Origin: Crocosphaera chwakensis CCY0110
Lineage (GTDB): Bacteria; Cyanobacteriota; Cyanobacteriia; Cyanobacteriales; Microcystaceae
Length of the DNA stretch: 19,638 nucleotides
Direction: 5' to 3'
NCBI RefSeq assembly: GCF_000169335.1
Contig: NZ_AAXW01000078.1
Location: 1-19,638, forward strand
Position numbers and translations under genes: made by a program. Numbering within the stretch: position 1 is the stretch's first letter; every line of letters starts with the position of its first letter. Below the pieces are notes generated by a model. That model was given only the letters and a program-made list of their open reading frames with translations. It did not search any database and had not been told where the DNA came from. Of the stretch, positions 1 through 6,656 are shown in pieces.

Positions 1-18
1 ATATACGAATAATAGCAA

Positions 19-963
19 TCATCTGATCCTTTTATAGGGAACTAATCTAGCTTCATAGTATTCTTCTCCTGTAGGCATTGGTAAACTGTATTCTACAGAA
101 ATAAAAGTCTTTAATTCAAGAACTTGATTGATGGCATTTTTAACTTTTTTACTAACGGGATCAGGTAATATTTCTACCAGAGGTTTTTTGAGAAAAATTT
201 CTGGAGTAACATATAGAGCCGACTCTATCGAATTTCTATAATCTATGATAGTGCTATCAGCTTCTAGTTTAAAAAATAAGTCAGGAAGAATACTAAAAAT
301 AGCATCTAATTCTTGTTGATTGTTCCTGAACGCTTCTTCTACTTTTTTAATATTTGTAATGTCTTGTGTTTCAAAAATTAGGAAAATAATTTTACCTTTT
401 TCGTTTTTAACAGGCTTAATCGAAAAATAGAGATAGATTTTTTGATTATTTTGAGTTAAATGAGTTGTTTCAAACCGAAATATGTTACCTTTTTTTGCTT
501 CTTTGATCGCTACTTTTAACTTGTCTTGATATTTCGATGAATAGTTCCACCAAGGAGTTTCCCAAAAAGGTTGTCCAATTACATCTTTAGCTTTAAGCTT
601 TAAACAGTCTAAAGCAGTTTTATTAACTTCAAGTAACTTTCCTTCTAAATCTAATAATCCAATAAATTGAATCGTTTGATCAAAAATAGCTTTGAATTTT
701 TCTTCTATTTTTTGACGCTGGTTAATTTCTTCTTGCAATTGAGCTTTACACTGTTTTATTTGAAGCGATCGCCAAATTAATAGTATAAACATCCATATGA
801 TGCTCAAGATTAATATACCGATAATGGCTAAATAAGTTGACTCTTTTCTATATCCGCTTATATAAAAATAAAATTGATTCAATAAATTTGAAAAGTCATC
901 GATCCATAAGTAGCAAGCATTAATCATACAATCTAATAATCCTATTGGGATTATGATACACAT
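19..963 (-). pseudogene. Membrane PAS-domain sensor protein, C-terminus lost to an apparent frameshift
   Basis: The predicted 314-residue product has one clear membrane span (about residues 43-65, IIGILILSIIWMFILLIW), a short basic coiled stretch (about 70-90) and two PAS domains (about 89-207 and 214-314). PAS1 has the family-typical QFIGLLDLEGKLLEVNKTAL run and ends in a QDIT motif. PAS2 has the LPDLFFKLEADSTIIDYR and VEYSLPMPTGEEYYEARLVPY patterns. The frame then closes with KRIR-stop. Reading on from the AAAA run at 30-33 in the neighbouring frame gives KDQMIAIIRI, which is how this PAS type normally continues. A one-base change in that run therefore probably truncates a longer sensor (kinase or GGDEF type) whose rest lies left of the window. 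The start is uncertain: Met1 has no clear ribosome site, and Met13 has AGGAT upstream. It is divergent from the receiver gene at 1270. Confidence 0.7.
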
Positions 964-1269
964 ATTTCAGTTAAAAGCAATAGTGAATTTTATTAATTAT
1001 TCATAATTTTTATTTTTAATTATTAAGGATGATAACTGATGTTTTATCAACCAGAATAATGACATAATATTTTTTTATGAATGGTCAAGGGTAATAATTC
1101 TGAAATTTCGTTTCTTTCCTTATTGTATTGTAATTGATTGAACTGAATATTAGCAACTGGTGATCCAAATTACAGTTATTTATATTATTTCAACAGTTAA
1201 ATAGAAGAGAATTTAAAGTTTTTAAAAGTTGTCAAAAACAACGACTTAACTATTAAAACTCATTATATT
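964..1269. other. Divergent intergenic region, AT-rich
   Basis: This spacer lies between the minus-strand PAS sensor and the plus-strand receiver and should carry both promoters. A plausible promoter for the receiver is TTGTCA at about 1229-1234 with TATTAA about 16 bases downstream, which would leave a very short leader. The sequence GTTGTCAAAAACAAC at 1228-1242 could form a weak 5-bp hairpin over that -35 region. I see no ORF, RNA gene or long repeat in the rest. Confidence 0.4.
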
Positions 1270-1710
1270 ATGATCAGAGGAAATGTAACTCGAATGCTAT
1301 TAATAGAAGATGATCCTAATGATATCGAATTAATTCAGTTAGCTTTAGAAAATTATAATTTTGTTCATGAAATCGATATTGTAGAAGATGGAGAACAAGC
1401 ACTAGAATACTTATTTGGTAGAGGAGATGACACACCAAGACGACAACTACCAAGAGTAATTTTATTAGATTTAAAATTACCCAAAATTAATGGTATTCAA
1501 GTTTTAGAGGCAATTCGTCGTGATCCCCGAACAAACCAGATAGTGGTTGTGGTGATGACATCATCGGCAGAAGACAGAGACATAGAAGCTTGTTATAATT
1601 TAGGGGTTAATAGTTACATCATTAAACCGTTTGATTTTCAGCAATTTACAGAAATCGCTCGACAGGTAGGTTTTTATTGGATGATGTTAAATCAACCCCC
1701 TCTTAAATAA
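1270..1710 (+). CDS. Rcp1-like single-domain response regulator
   Basis: This is a 146-residue stand-alone receiver domain of the CheY fold. The acidic pocket is IEDD (Glu13-Asp14-Asp15), the phosphoacceptor is Asp67 in LLDLKLPKINGIQ, the switch residue is Thr97 (VMTSSAEDRD) and the conserved lysine is Lys119 (YIIKPFD). The long alpha2-beta3 loop with GRGDDTPRRQLPRVILLDL is typical of the Rcp1 family, whose members take phosphate from cyanobacterial phytochrome-type or PAS histidine kinases. There is no output domain, so it would act by protein contact or as a relay. It lies 306 bases from a divergent PAS sensor and 233 bases upstream of a REC-PAS-GGDEF-EAL gene on the same strand, so a small signalling cluster is likely. 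Met9, with AGAGGA 12 bases upstream, is an alternative start. Confidence 0.9.
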   Translation: MIRGNVTRMLLIEDDPNDIELIQLALENYNFVHEIDIVEDGEQALEYLFGRGDDTPRRQLPRVILLDLKLPKINGIQVLEAIRRDPRTNQIVVVVMTSSAEDRDIEACYNLGVNSYIIKPFDFQQFTEIARQVGFYWMMLNQPPLK

Positions 1711-1943
1711 TTTTTGTCTTTTTCAGATTGACTCCTTTTAAGAAAGATGAGAAAAATCTATCCTTTATGAACTATTCTTATCCATGAGATAATCTAAATT
1801 TGATCAAGGCTAATAGGAAATGTGGTAAATTTTATGACTAGAAAGATCCTATCTTATGTATGTGTCGCTGTTCCTTAACTAGCAAAAATTGGATATTCAA
1901 TTGTAATTGTCCTAAATCCTATTAACAACAAAGGCGAGAGTGT

Positions 1944-4109
1944 ATGTCTTCAGAGTCCCTTAACTCGATATTTTTTAATAATAAAGTTAAATCCCCTATC
2001 AAGTTACTATTGCTTGAAGATGTAGCTGAAGATATAGAATTGATTATTCTCTCCCTTACTAATGCCAATCTTGAATTTACTTACGATGTGGCTGAAACTG
2101 CTACTATTTATAAAGCAAAACTAGACAATAACATTTATGATGCTATTTTAGCTGATTATCGTATCCCTGGATTTAATGGATTAGAAGCTTTAAAAATTTT
2201 ACAACAATCAGGGCAAAAAATCCCTTTTATCCTGATCACAGGAAGCATAGGAGAAGAAGCAGCCGTCGAATGTATTAAAGCAGGAATAACAGATTATATC
2301 CTCAAAGATCGCTTATTTCGTTTACCGAATATTTTAAAGCGATCGCTCGAAGAATTTACCCTGCGTCGTCAACAACAACAAGCTTTAATCGAACGACAAA
2401 AAGTAGAAATCGCCCTCAGAGAAAGTGAGCAAAGATTTCGGGCTTTAATTGAGAATGCCATCGATATTATTCTTATTGTCTCCTCAGAAGGAACCTTTAC
2501 TTACCTAAGTCCCTCAGTAAAACGAGTATTAGGTTATGATCCAGCTAGTCTGATAGGTTGCTCTTTTTTTGATTTGATTCATCAAGCGGATCAACAACGG
2601 ATCAGACAGAGTTTTGAGAGCATTAAAATCGAAGCCAATCAGTCTACCATCCTCTCAGAGTTTCGGGTTTGTAGCCATGACAACCGTTGGCTGATGTTAG
2701 AAGCGATCGCCAAAAACCTAGAAGATGATCCTGCTGTAGCAGGATTTGTGATCAACTGTCATGATATTACCGAACGTCATTACACCGCACAACAACTAAG
2801 ATACGATGCTTATCATGATAAATTAACCGGTTTGGCAAATCGTTCAGCCCTACTCGAACAACTACAAAAAGCGATTGATCGCAACAAACGACGCAGACAA
2901 GATCATTTTGCCATTCTCTTCCTTGATTTAGATCGCTTTAAAGTTATTAATGATAGTTTAGGCCATTTAATGGGAGATGAACTCCTGAAAAATATGGCTC
3001 AACGCTTAGAACAATGTCATCGAGACGGAGATACGTTGGCACGGTTTGGGGGAGATGAATTTGTTTTTTTATTACAAGATATTCGAGAACCAGAAGAAGC
3101 GGTTATCGTTGCTCAACGCATCCATGAAGTGCTTAAAGCTCCCTTTACTCTTAACAATCGAGAAGTCTTTATTTCTGCTAGTATTGGCATTACCATTAGT
3201 ACCGATCATTATGATCATCCTGAACAAATGTTACGGGATGCTGATGCTGCTATGTACAGGGCTAAGGCTAACGGTAAAGCTTGTCACGAAATTTTTGCCC
3301 CTACAATGTACCTATCAGCCCTCAAAGAATTACATTTAGAAAGTGATCTCAGACAGGCAATACAACGTCAAGAATTAGTAGTTTATTATCAACCTATTGT
3401 TTTTTTGAAAACTCAACAAATTATTGGGGCTGAGGCTTTAGTTCGTTGGCAACCTCCTGGTAAATCTTTGATTCCTCCTAATGATTTTATTCCCTTAGCA
3501 GAAGAAACAGGATTGATTATTAATCTTGATCGTTGGGTTCTTCAATGTGCTTGCCAACAACTTTATGAATGGCAACAAGACTTTCAAGGATTAGCCCCCC
3601 ATTTTATTAGTGTCAATCTTTCCCCAAAACAATTTTTTGATCCTCGTTTAAAAGATATAATTATTGAAATTGTAGGAAAAACGGGACTAGATAAAAAATA
3701 TTTAAAATTAGAAATTACCGAAACTGTCTTTCTTAAAAATTCTCATACTGTATTAAATCTTCTTTATCAATTACAACAGTTAAATATTCAGATATGTCTT
3801 GATGATTTTGGAACGGGTTATTCTTCTTTAAGTTATCTCCATCGGTTTCCTCTGAATAGTTTAAAAATTGATCGTGGTTTTATCAATGATTTAGGACAAA
3901 CGAATCAAAATGATGCGATTGTTCGTATTGTTGGCACTTTAGCCCAAGAACTGCAATTAGAATTGATAGCAGAAGGTATTGAAGAAAGTTATCAAATAGA
4001 GGCTTTAACAACTTTAGGATATCAATGGGGACAAGGTTATTATTTTTCTCCTCCAATTGATGCTCAAGCTTTTAGTCTTTTATTAGAAAAAAATACATTT
4101 CATATCTAA
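1944..4109 (+). CDS. Response regulator with REC, PAS, GGDEF and EAL domains (cyclic-di-GMP turnover)
   Basis: The 721-residue protein has a receiver (about 18-140, phosphoacceptor Asp71 in LADYRIPGFNG), a coiled linker, a PAS domain (about 158-280, ending HDITER), a GGDEF domain (about 285-450) and an EAL domain (about 460-715). The diguanylate cyclase signature GGDEF is intact and is preceded at the usual five-residue distance by RDGD, a match to the RxxD product-inhibition site. The EAL side has EALVRW (Glu497), VNLSPKQF, KLEITET, DDFGTGYSSL, LKIDRGF, AEGIEE and GQGYYFSPP, so the residues expected for phosphodiesterase activity are present. Known members make or degrade cyclic-di-GMP under phosphorylation control, affecting motility and biofilm. 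No membrane span is seen. GGCGAGAG precedes the ATG. The stop lies two bases from the stop of the convergent next gene. Which activity dominates cannot be read from sequence. Confidence 0.95.
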   Translation: MSSESLNSIFFNNKVKSPIKLLLLEDVAEDIELIILSLTNANLEFTYDVAETATIYKAKLDNNIYDAILADYRIPGFNGLEALKILQQSGQKIPFILITGSIGEEAAVECIKAGITDYILKDRLFRLPNILKRSLEEFTLRRQQQQALIERQKVEIALRESEQRFRALIENAIDIILIVSSEGTFTYLSPSVKRVLGYDPASLIGCSFFDLIHQADQQRIRQSFESIKIEANQSTILSEFRVCSHDNRWLMLEAIAKNLEDDPAVAGFVINCHDITERHYTAQQLRYDAYHDKLTGLANRSALLEQLQKAIDRNKRRRQDHFAILFLDLDRFKVINDSLGHLMGDELLKNMAQRLEQCHRDGDTLARFGGDEFVFLLQDIREPEEAVIVAQRIHEVLKAPFTLNNREVFISASIGITISTDHYDHPEQMLRDADAAMYRAKANGKACHEIFAPTMYLSALKELHLESDLRQAIQRQELVVYYQPIVFLKTQQIIGAEALVRWQPPGKSLIPPNDFIPLAEETGLIINLDRWVLQCACQQLYEWQQDFQGLAPHFISVNLSPKQFFDPRLKDIIIEIVGKTGLDKKYLKLEITETVFLKNSHTVLNLLYQLQQLNIQICLDDFGTGYSSLSYLHRFPLNSLKIDRGFINDLGQTNQNDAIVRIVGTLAQELQLELIAEGIEESYQIEALTTLGYQWGQGYYFSPPIDAQAFSLLLEKNTFHI

Positions 4110-4111
4110 AT

Positions 4112-4537
4112 TTATTGTTGGTACTGATTTTCTGAATCATCAACCATTTTATACCATTCCCAAAGAGTCTTACCTTGAACATTATCATCTCCAAAGGCAG
4201 AACCTGAGCCATAAATGGGTGCAAAAGTTGGTTTGAGTAATATAATAAGAACAAGAATAAGAGCAAAAACTCTTAAGTAAGTATAAGGCAATTTATCAAT
4301 TAAAAAACTACAACCTAAAGCAATTATCCAAAAAATTAAGCCGTAAGCAATAACATGGACTAGAAAAATTAAGCCTATTGGCGGACTATTGAAGGTCAAA
4401 GCTAATCCCCAAAAAATTGCCGTTATATTTGGCATAACAATGGTGAGAACAAAAGCAAAAATGTAAGTAGGATAGAGAACATTTAACATGATCCAGATAA
4501 TCCAGGTTGTTAAAGAAACTTGAGGAATTAAAAACAT
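4112..4537 (-). CDS. Small integral membrane protein of unknown function
   Basis: I do not recognise this 141-residue protein. It is strongly hydrophobic, with about four candidate membrane spans: roughly residues 8-25, 28-50, 54-78 and 88-106. A polar tail with an acidic, aromatic end (KTLWEWYKMVDDSENQYQQ) follows. No catalytic motif is apparent. The gene converges on the REC-GGDEF-EAL gene with only two bases between the stop codons, so there is no room for a separate terminator and the two transcripts probably overlap. It is divergent from the CPXCG protein gene across a 70-base AT-rich spacer. The consistent hydrophobic pattern and charged tail support a real gene. Confidence 0.6.
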   Translation of the reverse strand: MFLIPQVSLTTWIIWIMLNVLYPTYIFAFVLTIVMPNITAIFWGLALTFNSPPIGLIFLVHVIAYGLIFWIIALGCSFLIDKLPYTYLRVFALILVLIILLKPTFAPIYGSGSAFGDDNVQGKTLWEWYKMVDDSENQYQQ

Positions 4538-4607
4538 AGCAATAATACTGCAATTAAACCTATTTTTTACTATACTAAAATTACTAATTTAAAGATACTA
4601 AAAAAAA

Positions 4608-4799
4608 ATGATGCAAACAACTGCTGATTATAGTTGCGCTTTTTGTGGAGAATCTAATACAACTTTTATTGATATTAGTGCAGGTAACTATCAATCATAT
4701 ATCGAAGACTGTCAAGTGTGTTGTCGTCCTAATATTATATATTTAGAAGTCGATGAAAGTACCCTGGAGGTGACGATTCATACTGATTATCAAGAGTAA
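4608..4799 (+). CDS. CPXCG-type cysteine-rich small protein (putative zinc ribbon)
   Basis: The 63-residue product carries two cysteine pairs: Cys10-Ala-Phe-Cys13-Gly-Glu, and Cys35-Gln-Val-Cys38 followed by Cys39. They are separated by the conserved stretch DISAGNYQSYIEDCQVCCRP. This is the layout of the CPXCG motif family of small cysteine-rich proteins, presumed zinc ribbons of unknown role found in many bacteria. The canonical proline of CPxCG is alanine here. The tail (LEVDESTLEVTIHTD) is acidic and beta-rich. The start is ATGATG with only an A-tract upstream, so Met1 or Met2 could initiate. It does not obviously belong to the flanking signalling genes. Confidence 0.85.
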   Translation: MMQTTADYSCAFCGESNTTFIDISAGNYQSYIEDCQVCCRPNIIYLEVDESTLEVTIHTDYQE

Positions 4800-4920
4800 A
4801 TAAAAAAATAACGATTAATGATTAATTGTTTAATATTATCCTCAGCCACAGGTTTAGAAAAGAAATAACCTTGACCCTATTGACAGTCTAATTGTTATAG
4901 TAATTCTAAAGCTAGTTTTT
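4790..4920 (-). pseudogene. Decayed C-terminus of an EAL-domain phosphodiesterase
   Basis: Reading the minus strand leftwards from about 4920 gives LALELL, a stop, QLDCQ, a stop, then GQGYFFSKPVAEDNIKQLI and a tail ending at TGA (4790-4792). LDCQ[W]GQGYFFSKPV is the characteristic C-terminal segment of EAL domains (compare LGYQWGQGYYFSPP in the enzyme at 1944-4109). The in-frame TAG at 4877-4879 stands where tryptophan is expected, a one-base change from TGG. A second nonsense codon, TAA, is at 4895-4897. Upstream the similarity stops, and an IS66 element begins 55 bases further on. No catalytic part of the domain remains. The tail overlaps the last codons of the CPXCG gene on the opposite strand. 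Confidence 0.7.
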
Positions 4921-4966
4921 GCTATATCTGGGCTTAAAATAAGCTAAAGTTCCAGGTAAAAAAATA

Positions 4967-4974
4967 GCTGCTTG
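4967..4974. repeat. Target-site duplication, left copy (GCTGCTTG)
   Basis: GCTGCTTG abuts the left inverted repeat of the IS66 element and is repeated exactly at 6497-6504 on the other side. Eight bases is the duplication length characteristic of the IS66 family. Confidence 0.92.
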
Positions 4975-4988
4975 GTAAGGATTCAGGT
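4975..4988. repeat. IS66 terminal inverted repeat, left
   Basis: GTAAGGATTCAGGT is the exact reverse complement of the sequence at 6483-6496. The transposase stop codon (TAG, 4989-4991 on the minus strand) directly abuts it. Confidence 0.93.
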
Positions 4989-6440
4989 CTAGAAGTTAGG
5001 AATTAGGGAAGGAAACAAACAATTCGGATGACCGACTTTGGCTATTAATGACTTCTCGAAAAAATCAATCACCGAACGTTCTTGACGACGACAAGTTTGA
5101 ATAACCGTCAATAAGTTAGCTGTTTGTTTAAATCGTTCCATGCTTCTTGAACCCCCACTAACTTTCCGTTTCGTGATGGCTAATCTTAAGGATCTTTCAG
5201 CAAGATTATTATCAGGGGGGATCTCTGGATGCTCCAGAAAATACCACCATTGCTCTGCCTTTTGCCGAAGGTTTCGCAAAAGTTTTCCGGCTTCATAACC
5301 GGCTTTAGGCTTCCATTCTTCTGTGGCTATCTTTATCTTATCTTTGAATTGTCTTGCCCAAACTTGATAACCATGCCTATTCTTATCGTTTTGCCAAATA
5401 CGATAATGACGGAAAGCTTCATCAATTAATTTGAGAAAAGTTTGACCGATGGTTTTGTTATATTGACCTGGAGTTTTTATTAATCGCTGAAAGTGACGGC
5501 GTAAATGTGCCAAACATTTCTGTTGAGCAACAACAGTATAACCATTGTAAACTCCCAAATCATCACTACTTAAAACACCACCATATTCATGGCCTAACTG
5601 ATCTTCTAATTCCTTACGCCCCCTAGTATCAGCAGCCCGAAACAGGCAGAAAAGTTGATTGGTAAATACCCACAACCATTCTTTGACTCCCTTCACTGGC
5701 CAGGGTGTTTCATCAACATGAATTGGGGGTTGTTCTACTTTGACCCACTTGGATAATTGTTCAACCGACGGATTAATGGCTGTTTCTACTCGTTGATTGG
5801 TGGCTACGATGGTCCCCATACCTATCTCAATTTGCCCTAACTCCCACAACATCTCTTGTTGCTTTTCATAAGGTAGATGTCCATAATTCCCTAACCATCC
5901 CAGAAAAGCTTGTAACTTCACTCCTAAATCTTGTCCTGGGACGGTCTTGGGCGACCAATTCGCTTTGGTCACTTCACCACAATGCCCACAGCGACAATGA
6001 TGACGATGATATTCTACTACCTCAATGGGTTTATCTACCAGTTGTGCTACCTGCTGAGAATCAACTTTCACTGGTTCTATTAATAATTCTGTTTGACCAC
6101 AGTGACTACATATTGATGGTTGCAAGATTTGAATTCTGTCAATTCTCCCAAAGCCTTTCCTTGTTTTTCCCTTATGTCCAGGTTGTCCCCCTGGTTTTCT
6201 TTTCTTATCCTTATCGTCTTCAGTTGTTTTAGCCTTCTCAGACTTTTTCAATAAGTCTGTTGATGGGGGTTTTGATGAGGTTTGGCTATCTAAATTACGA
6301 CTGAGCTTTAATTTTTCTATTTCTTTTTGTAGCTGCTCGATAAGTTTCTGTTGAGCCAAGATAATTTGTACCAACCCAGATTTTGACAGTTGGTTTAATT
6401 CGTCTGGATTTAACTGTACTCCTGGTTCAGTTTGACTCAT
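4989..6440 (-). CDS. IS66-family transposase
   Basis: The 483-residue transposase appears intact. The N-terminus has a leucine-rich coiled helix (about 24-46, QIILAQQKLIEQLQKEIEKL), then the SSKPPSTD box and a basic GGQPGHKGKTR stretch. A zinc-finger-like region follows, with CSHC at 111-114 and HHCRCGHCGE around 148-155. The DDE catalytic core is visible as HVDETPW (Asp243), SSDDLGVYNGY (Asp293/294) and the late glutamate in NNLAERSLR (Glu415), with the usual AHLRRHF helix between them. No frameshift or internal stop is seen. The stop codon abuts the left inverted repeat, and the start is 42 bases inside the right one. It should cut and join the element's own ends. Other genes in the window do not depend on it. 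Confidence 0.96.
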   Translation of the reverse strand: MSQTEPGVQLNPDELNQLSKSGLVQIILAQQKLIEQLQKEIEKLKLSRNLDSQTSSKPPSTDLLKKSEKAKTTEDDKDKKRKPGGQPGHKGKTRKGFGRIDRIQILQPSICSHCGQTELLIEPVKVDSQQVAQLVDKPIEVVEYHRHHCRCGHCGEVTKANWSPKTVPGQDLGVKLQAFLGWLGNYGHLPYEKQQEMLWELGQIEIGMGTIVATNQRVETAINPSVEQLSKWVKVEQPPIHVDETPWPVKGVKEWLWVFTNQLFCLFRAADTRGRKELEDQLGHEYGGVLSSDDLGVYNGYTVVAQQKCLAHLRRHFQRLIKTPGQYNKTIGQTFLKLIDEAFRHYRIWQNDKNRHGYQVWARQFKDKIKIATEEWKPKAGYEAGKLLRNLRQKAEQWWYFLEHPEIPPDNNLAERSLRLAITKRKVSGGSRSMERFKQTANLLTVIQTCRRQERSVIDFFEKSLIAKVGHPNCLFPSLIPNF

Positions 6441-6446
6441 ACCGTT

Positions 6447-6474
6447 ACTTTAGCGCAGTCAGCCTGTTTGTCAA
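6447..6474 (-). promoter_or_regulatory. Promoter of the IS66 transposase, probably leaderless
   Basis: On the minus strand a consensus -35 TTGACA (6469-6474) is followed after 16 bases by TAAAGT (6447-6452). Only six bases separate the -10 box from the ATG at 6438-6440, so transcription should start at or very near the initiation codon. No Shine-Dalgarno sequence fits in that space. Confidence 0.6.
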
Positions 6475-6482
6475 TATTTGCC

Positions 6483-6496
6483 ACCTGAATCCTTAC
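6483..6496. repeat. IS66 terminal inverted repeat, right
   Basis: ACCTGAATCCTTAC is the exact reverse complement of the left end at 4975-4988. It lies just outside the -35 box of the transposase promoter. Confidence 0.93.
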
Positions 6497-6504
6497 GCTG
6501 CTTG
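6497..6504. repeat. Target-site duplication, right copy (GCTGCTTG)
   Basis: This is an exact copy of 4967-4974, directly adjoining the right inverted repeat of the IS66 element. Confidence 0.92.
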
Positions 6505-6598
6505 CTGCTTGTTTGGCTCGACGATATTGCATGAATCAATGATAATCAAGATGCTATGATTGGGGTCTGGTTCCTCTAGCCAACCTACACCCTAAAGT

Positions 6599-6629
6599 TA
6601 AAAAACCCCGTCCTCATCAGGACAGGGCT
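6599..6629 (-). terminator. Intrinsic terminator of groESL
   Basis: On the minus strand, CCCTGTCCT pairs with AGGACGGGG across a GATG loop (arms 6619-6627 and 6606-6614, one wobble pair). A run of six T follows at once (6605-6600). It lies about 30 bases past the groEL stop codon. This is a textbook Rho-independent terminator for the chaperonin operon. Confidence 0.88.
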
Positions 6630-6656
6630 TACGGCTTAGTTTAGATCACTTAAGTA

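Larger units (their letters stand above)
4975..6496 (-). mobile_element. Complete IS66-family insertion sequence, 1522 bp
   Basis: The element is bounded by the perfect 14-bp inverted repeats GTAAGGATTCAGGT (4975-4988) and ACCTGAATCCTTAC (6483-6496). It is flanked by the exact 8-bp duplication GCTGCTTG. It carries a single transposase gene on the minus strand and no tnpA/tnpB accessory ORFs, which places it with the transposase-only (ISBst12-like) branch of IS66. The GTAAG terminus is typical of the family. It landed in non-coding or decayed sequence between an EAL gene remnant and the end of groEL. It contains no HIP1 octamer. Identical duplications and an open transposase suggest a fairly recent insertion. 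Confidence 0.95.

Noticed and set aside
6505..6598. Open minus-strand stretch reading VGWLEEPDPNHSILIIIDS
   Set aside because: About 28 codons without start, ribosome site or recognisable family; it lies between the groEL terminator and the IS and may be decayed sequence, but nothing supports a gene.
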